DNA from: JAVJRN01 sp040218415
Lineage (GTDB): Bacteria > Bacteroidota > Bacteroidia > Cytophagales > Cyclobacteriaceae
Length of the DNA stretch: 64,000 bases
Assembly (NCBI GenBank): GCA_040218415.1
Contig: JAVJRN010000029.1
Span: 236,435-300,434 of the forward strand
Direction: 5' to 3'
The notes beneath the pieces were generated by a model. That model saw only the letters and a program-made list of their open reading frames with translations. It was not told the origin of the DNA and made no database searches. Made by a program: the position numbers and the translations under genes. Positions 43,133 to 52,358 of this stretch are shown here, one piece after another (the stretch's first letter is position 1; the number at the start of each line of letters is the position of its first letter).

Positions 43133-43702
43133 ATGATGGAAAGAAAGAAGCAAGCATCTATTTTACGGAGTGTTAGGCGAATTCATCGAGCGCTTGGAGC
43201 ATCCTTGTTTATACTATTTTTGGTCATTTCCCTGAGTGGATTAGTGCTTGGATGGAAAAAAAATAGCGGTGGCTATATTCTTCCCAAATCATACAAAGGC
43301 ACCTCGACTGACTTGGCCGAGTGGCTGTCTGTAGATTCATTGCGCAGTATTGCCAGCAAAACATTGCAGGATTCTGTTGATTCCAACTTATTATCTACTA
43401 TCGATCGAATTGATATTCGACCAGAGAAAGGAATGGTTAAGTTTATTTTTACAGGTAACTTTTGGGAGATTCAGGTGGACGGGGCAACAGGTAGGGTACT
43501 GAATATCGGGAAGAGGCATTCAGATCTTATAGAAAACATCCATGATGGATCCATTTTAGATGACCTTTTGGGAACCAATGGACAAATTTTCAAACTGATT
43601 TACACCTCGTTAATGGGAATATCTTTGTTTGGCTTCACGGTTACAGGTTTTTGGCTTTGGTATGGGCCAAAAGCAATTCGGAATACCAGTAGAAAAAGTT
43701 AA
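43133..43702 (+). CDS. PepSY-associated membrane protein
   Basis: 189 residues: an N-terminal Arg-rich RRIHRALGASLFILFLVISLSGLVLGWKK helix, a periplasmic PepSY-like domain with the IRPEKGMVKFIFTGNFWEIQVDGATGRVL strand-turn, HDGSILDD, then a second helix SLMGISLFGFTVTGFWLWYGPKAIR. This is the layout of half-size PepSY-TM proteins, found with iron uptake or reductases. ATG 43133 or 43136 could be the start. No operon partner. Confidence 0.85.
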   Translation: MMERKKQASILRSVRRIHRALGASLFILFLVISLSGLVLGWKKNSGGYILPKSYKGTSTDLAEWLSVDSLRSIASKTLQDSVDSNLLSTIDRIDIRPEKGMVKFIFTGNFWEIQVDGATGRVLNIGKRHSDLIENIHDGSILDDLLGTNGQIFKLIYTSLMGISLFGFTVTGFWLWYGPKAIRNTSRKS

Positions 43703-43971
43703 ATTATTCATCATCAGCAATCACTTTCGCTCGACAGAGTATCCATTTCCTATCCAGAAAAATCTCTACATTTTACCATTCAACCCCTCTCAAAATCCTA
43801 TAGATCTAGTCAGCAAAAATTTCAGGATTCCGCAAGAATGGCAATGATATTGAGCAAAAGAAAGCAGCAACTCATTGCTAAAATACATATGAGATAGATT
43901 CATAAAAATGCAGAATTGGAGGAAAGTGTCAGTATAACTTTAGAAATTTAGATGACTGAAAACCTTATCTC

Positions 43972-44196
43972 ATGGAAGTAATTGTAATTATTGGAATTAT
44001 GCTCATTCTATTCTTGTGGTTTCGGGCGGTGATTGATATGACCAAGTCAACATTTAAGAAATCTTCGGCGAAGACATTTTGGCTTTTGATTGTTCTATTT
44101 TTTCCTGCTTTGGGGCCAATATGCTATTTCCAAGTTAGAAAACGGCTCGTTCTTTCCTCCTCAAGAAAATTTCAACCACAATTCAATAGGATATAG
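43972..44196 (+). CDS. PLDc_N-domain small membrane protein
   Basis: 74 residues: two hydrophobic helices around a polar turn, with FWLLIVLFFPALGPICYFQVRKR, the PLDc_N (phospholipase D nuclease N-terminal) signature of a helix then PxxGxxxYF. Such proteins are small membrane anchors of unknown role. Stands alone; the gene upstream ends 269 bases before. Confidence 0.7.
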   Translation: MEVIVIIGIMLILFLWFRAVIDMTKSTFKKSSAKTFWLLIVLFFPALGPICYFQVRKRLVLSSSRKFQPQFNRI

Positions 44197-44300
44197 TTGG
44201 GCGCTTGTTCTCTCAAAATCTGAGATAATCAGCAAACTTGGAGATGATCGCCTGTATTTCGCTTCAATCAACAAACAAGAAAGAATCATCTTCCAAAAAC

Positions 44301-45527
44301 TCATTCTTCCACGAAAAACGGAATATTTGCATGGGCAGTGTAGTCCGCTTGGTCTTCTACGTAAACGTATAAGCGATAAGCACCTGGCTCTTTTGGTGCG
44401 TTCATTAATATCTTATTCTGCTGTTCGCTAACAATCAATGCTGGTATTTCTTCTGGAACTTCTTCCAAGTCTCCGCCCGACTGTGTGGCTTCACTTTCCC
44501 GCAAAACTTCCCATCGATAAGTCAGGTTTTCAGTTGGTGTCACTTTCACCACTGCTTCATAGCTCCGCTCGGCTTTCAAGACTACATTGTCTGTAGCTTC
44601 TTTTCCAAACAGTAACATTTGACTGATTCTTGGGCTTCTATGGTCCGGCCATTGACCATTCCACAGATAATGCATTACATCCAAGACTTCTGTTTTTCTT
44701 CCGTCTTGCGTAAAAAAACCAAACCACGTGGAGGTTCTTTCTTGCTTCTGCCCCCATAGGAAAACATAGGAACCAATACATTGCTCCTTCAAGGGTGCTA
44801 TTGCCGATGTGTAACGTGCCAAAAAGGAGTCAGCTTTCACCGCACTATTTTCTTCAATAGGCGCGCCCCATGCCGTTTTATTCACTTCCCAATAACCAGT
44901 CGCGCCCCACTCACTCACGATCAATGCGCCTTCCCAGCCAACTACTTTCATCAAAGCGGGCAATGTCGTTACAGCGCCATAAAGTTGCACGCTGAGAATA
45001 TCTATATCTGGTGCTCGCTCATTGATTTCTGCGACCAAAGACTTGTCCAATCCAGCGAGCGACGTAGTAGTGAGGTGGTTTGGATCTACTTCATGAATCA
45101 TCTTAGAAATATCATTGACTGCATTCCAAACTTTTGGGTTAGTTGAATGAAGATTCAACTCATTACCAATGCCCCAGATGATGAGCGCAGGATGATCCTT
45201 GAGTGCTTCCACATCTTGTCTGATTTGCTGCAATTGGTCCGCTACTGCCTGCACATCGTCATAATCAAAACCGTGCCGCTCCCGAGCCACTTCTATGCCC
45301 ATCATCACTTTGAGTCCATATCGATGCGCCTCATCCAGCACTTCCTTACCAGACTGCTTTCCATTATCCACCCGCCAAGTTCTAAAGGAATTGGCACCAT
45401 GAGCGGCCAGTTCGTGAATACTGGAAAACTCCAATCCAGCTCCCTGAATGTAAAATGGTTTCCCATCTACCAGTAGTTGGTAACCTTTAGAATTTTTTAT
45501 CAATGATGATTTGGTAATGCGATCCAT
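44301..45527 (-). CDS. GH2/GH5-type TIM-barrel glycosidase-like protein
   Basis: About 408 residues. Starts with a strand-loop GYQLLVDGKPFYIQGAGLEF, typical of GH2 or cellulase-like TIM barrels; HPALIIWGIGNELNLH carries the acid/base Glu, and EGALIVSEWGATGYW a likely nucleophile Glu. The C-terminal 90 residues are an Ig-like domain. No signal peptide at either possible start (45527 or 45590), so it may be cytosolic. ATG 45527 has AAAGGG at a good distance. The sugar cleaved is unknown. No neighbouring genes on the same strand. Confidence 0.75.
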   Translation of the reverse strand: MDRITKSSLIKNSKGYQLLVDGKPFYIQGAGLEFSSIHELAAHGANSFRTWRVDNGKQSGKEVLDEAHRYGLKVMMGIEVARERHGFDYDDVQAVADQLQQIRQDVEALKDHPALIIWGIGNELNLHSTNPKVWNAVNDISKMIHEVDPNHLTTTSLAGLDKSLVAEINERAPDIDILSVQLYGAVTTLPALMKVVGWEGALIVSEWGATGYWEVNKTAWGAPIEENSAVKADSFLARYTSAIAPLKEQCIGSYVFLWGQKQERTSTWFGFFTQDGRKTEVLDVMHYLWNGQWPDHRSPRISQMLLFGKEATDNVVLKAERSYEAVVKVTPTENLTYRWEVLRESEATQSGGDLEEVPEEIPALIVSEQQNKILMNAPKEPGAYRLYVYVEDQADYTAHANIPFFVEE

Positions 45528-45590
45528 GTCTTCCCTTTGCCGCGAATATAAAACTTGATAATGCGAAATGGAAACATCTGAGATTTTCAA

Positions 45591-45956
45591 CAGAATAGAA
45601 TGACTCTAAGAAAACCTGTCAAAATTCGAATTCCCTATTTTGAAAGGGTATTGAAAACAGGCGTACTCTCACCTATTCTGGAAACTTTATTGAAGACATT
45701 ACTATGAGGAGCGAGATTAAAGGTGTAACTCACGTCTGATTCAGTGTGAGATTTAAATAGTGTCTTGTGTTTTGACCTTTCATCTTCCTAAATCAATGAA
45801 AAAGCCGCTGAGCTTTCTTTAATTCACGATATGGCTACTTATTTTATTTCGATAAAAATGTAGTTCTAGAAAGCATAAAAGCAGTGTTAATCAGCAAGTA
45901 GTTTTAGGATGACTTCAAAAACCGTCCTTTATTGAAGAATTAAAACAAATCAAAAG
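45591..45956. other. Non-coding stretch
   Basis: 366 bases between the divergent glycosidase and CsbD-like genes. A 35-codon ORF at 45600-45707 (+) is not supported by any recognised feature. Nothing else seen. Confidence 0.4.
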
Positions 45957-46142
45957 ATGAACATTCTAAGAAGTTGGCGCGAAATAAAAGTGATGTTAAA
46001 ATGGAGATTTGATGACCTTACTGATGCTGATTTTGAATTCAAAGAAGGCCACCGGGAAACTATGCTCGACAAGCTTGCCTTGAAACTTAGCAAAACCAGA
46101 TCAGAATTGGAAGTCTTGTTCGCAGAGCTCCAAAAACTGTAA
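45957..46142 (+). CDS. CsbD-like small stress protein
   Basis: 61 residues with the CsbD layout: SWREIKVMLKWRFDDLTDADFEFKEGHRETMLDKLALKLSKT, i.e. the Trp, LTD-D, EG-R-x3-L pattern of YjbJ/CsbD. Those proteins are induced by general stress, function unknown. Monocistronic. Confidence 0.7.
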   Translation: MNILRSWREIKVMLKWRFDDLTDADFEFKEGHRETMLDKLALKLSKTRSELEVLFAELQKL

Positions 46143-46613
46143 TTTTTTTCTTAGCCATTCTTTTAGTGCTGAGAATAATTCCCATAGCTACACCTATTGT
46201 CTCTGATAGCTTCTAGGTAACTCCCGCAGTTCCAAGCCCGAAAAATCATAAAAGGATTTTATTGAAGCGATCACATTTTCTCAGATTGTCGTTTATATAG
46301 AGTCTATTTATAGAAACATTTATTTTTCTGACTCTGACTATCTTCAAAATACTGATTTGTGTAGTGATCTCATGGATTCTAGGTAAAAGACTTATCCCTT
46401 TAGCCTCATGTCAGTAATATTTGATAAGGATCCTTCATTATCTGTGAGCCTCCGCTAGACAAAATTCCTTGGTCTTGTGGCATTCCTCTTCGCTTATCAG
46501 TTTTTGCTAAAACATAGGCTTAAGCGTTTACACACGCGGGCAAATATCGTGATCCTAATGATTTTCCAAAAATCCAATTTAGTAAAGTTTATTTTACTTT
46601 TTATCCATATCAC
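46143..46613. other. Long non-coding stretch, nothing recognised
   Basis: About 470 bases after the CsbD-like gene. No ORF above background, no clear repeat, RNA gene or terminator was found. Confidence 0.4.
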
Positions 46614-46646
46614 TTGACTATTCAGATAATAAGTATACATTTGTAT
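46614..46646 (+). promoter_or_regulatory. Promoter and candidate operator of the membrane protein/XRE pair
   Basis: TTG (46614-46616), 19 bases, TACATTTG (46636-46643), a match to TAnnTTTG. The -7 box lies within the palindrome ATACA-TT-TGTAT (46635-46646), a plausible site for the XRE repressor encoded downstream. Confidence 0.6.
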
Positions 46647-46682
46647 CAAGTTTAATTGACATTATATAAACAACACTTTACT

Positions 46683-47093
46683 ATGAAAACAAATAATTTT
46701 AAACAAACAACGAACAGTAACACGGTTAATCTGGCTGTTTGGACTTTCGGTTGGCTTATTGCTTCGGCCATTGCACGTTTTGGCCCCATATTCTTTTGGG
46801 ACATCAGCAACACCACCTATTCTGGTTTAGCCATTGGACTCACTTTTGTGGTCGGAATCGGGATGATTCTTGCGAATAGACGATTTATATCTGGTCAGGA
46901 CGAGCTTCAAAAGAAAATCCAATTAGAGGCGATGGCATTTGCTTTAGGTATTGGAGTAGTCGGTGGTTTATGTTTGGCTAGTTTGAACCAAGCGAATATA
47001 ATTACCAAAGACGCTGATATAGGAATTGTTGTGATGATCATCGGTATTACATATATGATCGGGGTAATTATAGGGACAATTAGATATAAATAA
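46683..47093 (+). CDS. Four-helix membrane protein paired with an XRE regulator
   Basis: 136 residues, four membrane helices (around 20-38, 45-62, 82-102, 112-132) with the short loop RRFISGQDELQKKIQLEA between the second and third. I recall such membrane proteins next to small XRE repressors in many Bacteria, but the role is unknown. The frame is open to a TTG at 46656 but ATG 46683 is preferred. The XRE gene starts five bases after its stop. Confidence 0.75.
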   Translation: MKTNNFKQTTNSNTVNLAVWTFGWLIASAIARFGPIFFWDISNTTYSGLAIGLTFVVGIGMILANRRFISGQDELQKKIQLEAMAFALGIGVVGGLCLASLNQANIITKDADIGIVVMIIGITYMIGVIIGTIRYK

Positions 47094-47098
47094 GCGCG

Positions 47099-47293
47099 AT
47101 GAAAAACAGACTTAAAGTACTACGTGCCGAGCGTGATCTGACTCAAGCTGATCTGGCAGAAGCGCTGAATGTTTCCCGACAAACGATCAATGCGATTGAA
47201 AAAGGAAAGTTCGACCCAAGCTTGCCGCTCGCTTTTAAAGTCTCTAGACTTTTTAAAAAACCTATTGAAGAAATCTTCGATGATGAGCAGTAA
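47099..47293 (+). CDS. XRE-family transcriptional regulator (YozG-like)
   Basis: 64 residues, a single helix-turn-helix: LTQADLAEALNVSRQTINAIEKGKFDPSLPLAFKVSRLFKKPIEEIF. These small regulators generally repress their own operon and the linked membrane protein. The palindrome over the -7 box at 46635-46646 is a likely site. No ligand domain. Confidence 0.92.
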   Translation: MKNRLKVLRAERDLTQADLAEALNVSRQTINAIEKGKFDPSLPLAFKVSRLFKKPIEEIFDDEQ

Positions 47294-47552
47294 AATCGCC
47301 AAGAAAAAATAACGTCTACCGAGAAATAATTTTCAAAACTATTATTGACAATCATTTGGCCAGCCAATTGGCCACCGATTGATCAATAAAAGGCTCACAG
47401 CACACTTAAACCTGATTACAACTTCAGGTTATACGAAGGAAGCCAAGGCTCAATAATTCTTTATTTATTAATATTTAATATTATTTAAATCCAAATTGCT
47501 ATTTGTTACGTATATAGAGGAGACACAACAAAATTCATAAAGACTCAAAATT

Positions 47553-47720
47553 ATGTGGAACATATTCAAATCAAAATCGAAAAAAGAGCAGTTAGAAACC
47601 GAGTATTTTCAATTAACAGAAAAAGCTTTTGAACTTGAGGGAAACGATAGCACACGCGCTGGAAAGATCAGAGAAAAAGCCCAACATTTGATGATGGAAA
47701 TTGTGCGGTTAGATCGCTGA
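47553..47720 (+). CDS. Lacal_2735-type small protein
   Basis: 55 residues: MWNIFKSKSKKEQLETEYFQL, then TEKAFELEGNDSTRAGKIREKAQHLMMEIVRLD. The short basic lead, two amphipathic helices and the spacing match what I recall as the Lacal_2735 family of Bacteroidota; function unknown. The amphipathic N-terminus might bind membranes. A bidirectional terminator follows 55 bases later. Confidence 0.7.
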   Translation: MWNIFKSKSKKEQLETEYFQLTEKAFELEGNDSTRAGKIREKAQHLMMEIVRLDR

Positions 47721-47774
47721 TAGCACTCAAAACTTAACAATTGGATGACACTCACAAGGTTACAAAATAAATAA

Positions 47775-47807
47775 CAAGGAGATTTGCAGAGTTTGTGAAT
47801 CTCCTTG
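47775..47807. terminator. Bidirectional terminator between Lacal_2735-type gene and yaaA
   Basis: CAAGGAGATT (47775-47784) pairs perfectly with AATCTCCTTG (47798-47807), with a 13-base loop, between convergent genes. No long T run on either side. Confidence 0.6.
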
Positions 47808-47876
47808 AGTAAATCAGCTAAATCTCTCCTGAATGTTGGTAGGGATTCTTCAAACCTGCCAATCATTACTGCTACA

Positions 47877-48641
47877 TCAACCTCTCTTAAAGGCCAATAA
47901 ATTATCCGAAGAGCCTTTCTCATCAAAATAATAGTCTTCGTAATTAAAGTTCTTAAGGTCTTCCACTTCTTTGAGCTGATGCTGTATCATAAAGCGTGAC
48001 ATCAAGCCTCTGGCCTTCTTGGCAAAAAAAGAAATGATCTTGTATTCGCCATTTTTGAATTCCTTAAACTCAATATCTACAATTCGCGCTTTTGTTCCTT
48101 TCTTATCTACAGATTTAAAATATTCATTAGACGCCAAATTGACGATAACATCGTCTCCTTGCGCCTTCAGGTCTTTTAACAATAGCTTCAAGATCTTATC
48201 ATCCCAGAATTCGTAGAGCGTTTTATGATTTTCAAAAGCGAGCTTGGTTCCCATCTCCAACCGATAAGGTTGCATCAAATCCATAGGCCTGAGCAAACCA
48301 TAAAGTCCTGACAAAATACGAAAATGCTCCTGCGCGAATGACAGCTCTTCTTCGCTAAATGTCTCAGCCTGCAGCCCTTGATATACATCTCCTTGGAAAG
48401 CAAAAACGCTTGGCTTGGCATTTTTATCCGAATGGCTTTTCTTGTAGGCTTGATATCGATCCGCATTCAATTCAGCCAAATTATCACTAATAGACATCAA
48501 GCTCTTCAAATCGTCCGGTGACTTTTTACGGAGCACTTCTATCAGCTCATTGGTATATTTGAGCAATCTAGGCTGGGTGGGTTGTCCTTTTGCTGGGCTT
48601 TCAAAATCCAGTGTTTTTGCAGGAGATACTACGGCGATCAT
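47877..48641 (-). CDS. yaaA: YaaA peroxide-stress protein
   Basis: 254 residues, family-length. Starts MIAVVSPAKTLDFES, with SPAKTL; then DRYQAYKKSH, ALFAFQGDVYQGL-type (VFAFQGDVYQGLQA), LYGLLRPMDLMQPYRLEMG, NLASNEYFK and SFFAKKARGLMSRFMI. YaaA binds DNA and lowers free iron damage under hydrogen peroxide. Monocistronic, convergent with the Lacal_2735-type gene. Confidence 0.95.
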   Translation of the reverse strand: MIAVVSPAKTLDFESPAKGQPTQPRLLKYTNELIEVLRKKSPDDLKSLMSISDNLAELNADRYQAYKKSHSDKNAKPSVFAFQGDVYQGLQAETFSEEELSFAQEHFRILSGLYGLLRPMDLMQPYRLEMGTKLAFENHKTLYEFWDDKILKLLLKDLKAQGDDVIVNLASNEYFKSVDKKGTKARIVDIEFKEFKNGEYKIISFFAKKARGLMSRFMIQHQLKEVEDLKNFNYEDYYFDEKGSSDNLLAFKRG

Positions 48642-48855
48642 TGCGTTTTTTTAATTTGTTTAAATTGGATTAACCGACTAATATTCAAAAAGTTCGTAAG
48701 ATAAAACTCCAGCCTTTAAAGAAGACTTTTTCTTTGGTGGAATCTATGAAATCATTCCACTATAATACCGACGGAATGGGCATGATGTCATTTTACTAAA
48801 CCAAAAATGAACCTGTCGTTACTGATCTGATTTCAACGTAATTTCTCCGCAAAAT

Positions 48856-50022
48856 CTAAATTCTTTTCTTCAAAAAAATCAAACCCACGGCAGGTCCGAG
48901 AGCAAGTATTAAAAATATATACTGATCAGGCATAAGTTTTTGCGCATAGCTGAGAAGTTGTATGCTTACAATCGTAATCGCAAATCCAATACTATTCACA
49001 ATAGTCAATGCCGCGCCTTTCACTTTTGGCTCTGCATTTTGAGCCACCAATGTCGAAAAAAGCGGTGAATCAGCAATGACAACCATTCCCCATACCAGTA
49101 AGAATAAGATAAAAACTTCTGGTGGAGCATAAATCAGGATCAGTGGAGAGCAAAGGCAACAAAAGAAAGAAGCGAAAAGAAAAGTGGATGCCGTGGCTTT
49201 TACACCAAATCTTTCAGAAAAAACACCGCCTAATGCACAAGCAAAACTGCCAATGGCGATAATCAGAAACGAAAGTAAGGAAATGTCAAAATGAACCTTT
49301 TGGTGCAGTCCCAGATAAATGGATAATATGACCGGAACAAAAGCCCAAAAAGCATATAATTCCCACATGTGACCAAAGTAACCTATCGCAGCTTGTTGAA
49401 ACGGTTTGATTTTAAAAACTTTAAAACATGCAAGCAAATCAGTGCTAACTCCCCGCTTTCGATAAGGGCCATCAGGAACCATTAGCAAAATGAGTAAACC
49501 TCCAATCATGGCAAATAAGGAAGTCGTTATAAAAACGGCTTGCCATGAATAGCCGATACTCAAAAATTTGAGCAAATGAGGCAAAGCTGTTCCTAGAACC
49601 AAAGCGCCAACCAAAAAGCCCAAGGACTTTCCCAATCCTTTATCAAAATAATCAGCGGCGATCTTCATCCCAACTGGATATATTCCGGCGAGACAGAAGC
49701 CAGTGAGAAACCGCAATATCAGCAAGGAATAAAAGTGATGGCCTTCCCAAATAATGGCCAAATTAAATACTGCGCCAAGTATTGCACACGTGAAAAACAC
49801 TTTCGACGGAGAAAATCGATCAGTGATGCTGTATATAGCAAACAATAATGTGCCAGTGATAAAGCCAAGCTGAACTGAAGAGGTCAGATAACCTAGGGCA
49901 TTATTTAATAACCCAAAATCACGAATCAGCTCTGCAACAACGGCATTCCCTGCAAACCATAACGAGGTGCAGCAAAACTGTGACAATATGATGATTGGCA
50001 ATATTTGCTTGGCTGGTTGCAT
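48856..50022 (-). CDS. MFS transporter
   Basis: 388 residues with twelve membrane helices. A major facilitator superfamily exporter or importer: DRFSPSKVFFTCAILGAVFNL resembles the loop 2-3 motif; LRFLTGFCLAGIYPVGMKIAADYF. Conserved in the CynX/NimT-like or sugar branch; substrate unknown. Stop-to-start distance to the S9 peptidase gene upstream is 22 bases, so they are probably one operon. Confidence 0.85.
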   Translation of the reverse strand: MQPAKQILPIIILSQFCCTSLWFAGNAVVAELIRDFGLLNNALGYLTSSVQLGFITGTLLFAIYSITDRFSPSKVFFTCAILGAVFNLAIIWEGHHFYSLLILRFLTGFCLAGIYPVGMKIAADYFDKGLGKSLGFLVGALVLGTALPHLLKFLSIGYSWQAVFITTSLFAMIGGLLILLMVPDGPYRKRGVSTDLLACFKVFKIKPFQQAAIGYFGHMWELYAFWAFVPVILSIYLGLHQKVHFDISLLSFLIIAIGSFACALGGVFSERFGVKATASTFLFASFFCCLCSPLILIYAPPEVFILFLLVWGMVVIADSPLFSTLVAQNAEPKVKGAALTIVNSIGFAITIVSIQLLSYAQKLMPDQYIFLILALGPAVGLIFLKKRI

Positions 50023-50044
50023 AAAAAAGTGAAATTGTCTAAGC

Positions 50045-52030
50045 TTATTCGCTCGTTACTTTTTCAAGAAAATCGAACCAAGTTTGGTAAAAAGTGATGG
50101 TATTGTCGAGTCCTTTAATCCCATGACCTTGGCCTTCAAACTTTACAAAAGTCACATCCTTACCATATTTTCGAAGACTATCAGTCATCATTTCACTACC
50201 TGCGATAGGCACTCGGCTATCATTCGTGCCGTGGGTAAGTAACAATTGCCCTTTCATTTTATCAGCATGGTACAGAGGTGATCGGTCATTCAGCTTTTCG
50301 GATTCTGTGTTGGGATCCCCTGCTTCCAGTGTAACCCAATCAGGAATATTGCAATTATTGTAAAAATGGATGATGTCGCTAAATCCGGCATGGCTAATTC
50401 CAAATCCCCAATCAAAAGAGACGGCTTGACCATTGACTTCCGCTGGAAAAGTCAACGCGCGCATGGTGGCGTAACCACCGTGGCTACCACCAAAAACACC
50501 AATATTTTGAGGTGGAATATTCATTTTTTCTGAAATATACTTAGCCGCATAAAAAACATCGATCATCTCATTTCCCCCGAGATCCTTATCATTGAGTGCG
50601 GAAAACGCTTGCCCAAAACCACTACTCCCTCGTGGGGAAGGACTCAAAACATAAATGCCGGCATCCGCCAAAATTTGATAGCGCATACTGAAGTTATTTC
50701 CCCCACCATAAAAAGACTGAATCATTACTATACGATCTTCAGGAGCGGGTGGGTTTTTAGGTGTGTAGAGATAGGCATGAATTTGTCTTGGCTTACCCGT
50801 GGCTGGGTCTATGTCAAATGTTGGGTAAGTGATGCGCTCTACTTCGGCTCGATATACCTGATCCTTTAATTCTGATGGTACATCCACCTTGGTCGTGAAG
50901 GTAAAAGCGTCTTTAGTGACTTTCAGCTCATCTATTCTAAACATAGACGTATTTGAAGTCATGGAAATCATCATTTTATCGGCCTCCGCATCTGCTACCC
51001 CGATGGAGTAGTCACTTTTCTCCGTTCGGACAATTTTCCCATCAGGAAGGGAAATCAAATAGAGTTGTGTTTCGATTGGAGAAGATGTAGCCGCGAAAAG
51101 AAGCTTTTCATTATCTAAGGAAATAATTTCACTTGTGCCAAGATCAGTTGCAAACTCCGTGACTGGCTTTACCTGATTGGTGGCTAAGTTATAACTGTAC
51201 ACATTTTCAAAACCCGCTTCATTTGATGTGTACAAGAATGTATTATCGTCGAGCCAATCTCCATATACAGAAGGATAAGCGCGGGCTTTCGTTTGGTCGG
51301 TAAGTAAGGTTTGAGATTGGGTCTCAAAGTCGATATAAATTAAATTACCATAAGTTCGATCTGCATTTTTCAATGCGGTGACCACCACGCCTTTGCCATT
51401 GGGTTGCCAACTTGGTGATCCCCAAGTATACCGCATGTCTGGTGTATCTTGGATTATTTTTGTTTCCTCTAAAGATTTCAAATCCAATATTCTTAACTCT
51501 CCTAAGCGCTCCTTTTTATCGCCTAATCTGGCTATGTATGCCACCTTATCTTTAGCCTTATTCCACCGATAACCAAAGATGTATGGCACGTCGGTCAACT
51601 TGGTCACCTCCCCTGTTTCAGGATTGAGTTTGGTTAGATTAATTACTTCGTCATTGACCACATCTCCAGTCCAGTATAAATGATTGTCAACTTCATTGTA
51701 GCGGATATTCCAAACATTGCGAGTGGCATAATCTATCTCAGAGATCTTTTTTCCCTTAGTCAAATCTGGATTTTCGCTCAGTGGTAACGCCATGAAGTCT
51801 GTCGTTTTCCCTTTTCTCATGTAAAAAAGTTTATCAGCGGCATAAACGGGAATAAATCCGCTGTAAGGGAACCCTTCCACATAAGGTTCCAGGTCGATCT
51901 TTCGGCCTTGAAATTCGACCAATTTGTTGTCAGAATTTTCATTCTCCCTGTCTACAACGTCTTTGGAATTGGAACAGCCAAAGAATAGACTAGCTAAAAA
52001 AAGGGGAAAAATGTGGTAAAAAATTTTCAT
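50045..52030 (-). CDS. S9-family prolyl oligopeptidase lipoprotein
   Basis: 661 residues with lipobox FFGCS. An N-terminal beta-propeller (WD/TolB-like, to about residue 400) covers a C-terminal alpha/beta-hydrolase with the complete triad Ser516 in GGSHGGY, Asp604 in THGTNDSRVP and His636 in GQGHGI. It cleaves short peptides, probably at prolyl or acyl sites, in the periplasm or at the outer membrane. The MFS gene follows after 22 bases and might take up its products, which is a guess. Confidence 0.92.
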   Translation of the reverse strand: MKIFYHIFPLFLASLFFGCSNSKDVVDRENENSDNKLVEFQGRKIDLEPYVEGFPYSGFIPVYAADKLFYMRKGKTTDFMALPLSENPDLTKGKKISEIDYATRNVWNIRYNEVDNHLYWTGDVVNDEVINLTKLNPETGEVTKLTDVPYIFGYRWNKAKDKVAYIARLGDKKERLGELRILDLKSLEETKIIQDTPDMRYTWGSPSWQPNGKGVVVTALKNADRTYGNLIYIDFETQSQTLLTDQTKARAYPSVYGDWLDDNTFLYTSNEAGFENVYSYNLATNQVKPVTEFATDLGTSEIISLDNEKLLFAATSSPIETQLYLISLPDGKIVRTEKSDYSIGVADAEADKMMISMTSNTSMFRIDELKVTKDAFTFTTKVDVPSELKDQVYRAEVERITYPTFDIDPATGKPRQIHAYLYTPKNPPAPEDRIVMIQSFYGGGNNFSMRYQILADAGIYVLSPSPRGSSGFGQAFSALNDKDLGGNEMIDVFYAAKYISEKMNIPPQNIGVFGGSHGGYATMRALTFPAEVNGQAVSFDWGFGISHAGFSDIIHFYNNCNIPDWVTLEAGDPNTESEKLNDRSPLYHADKMKGQLLLTHGTNDSRVPIAGSEMMTDSLRKYGKDVTFVKFEGQGHGIKGLDNTITFYQTWFDFLEKVTSE

Positions 52031-52270
52031 GAGACTCTTCGATTATTTTGCTAAAGTTAATGGGGGAAATCTTAAGTTGAGAAGATTGGAGATACAATAA
52101 CCTTTCAATCTTTGATTTCTTAAAAGTGCAAAATACTTGAAGATCACTTTTAAAGATCTTGTTCTGATTGATTCGGCTCCAAAAGTTGAATGGCCATATT
52201 TGTTTACCCTAGGTTTTCTGTCATGCGGCTATGCTTGAAAGTTTAGATGAAGTCATGACCCCCAAAATGC

Positions 52271-52310
52271 AAAATAGCACCGAGGTAGTGCTCGATGCTA
52301 TTTAATTTTT
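52271..52310. terminator. Hairpin terminator
   Basis: AAATAGC-AC-CGAG pairs with CTCG-AT-GCTATTT (52272-52303), with A- and T-rich flanks. Probably ends the lipoprotein gene at 52359 (minus strand). Confidence 0.6.
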
Positions 52311-52358
52311 TAGCCTAAAATAATTGGTGTTACATTCAAGATTAGCTTTTGTAACTAA

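Noticed and set aside
45600..45707. 35-codon ORF beside the glycosidase gene
   Set aside because: No family or context support; overlaps the probable promoter region of the divergent gene.
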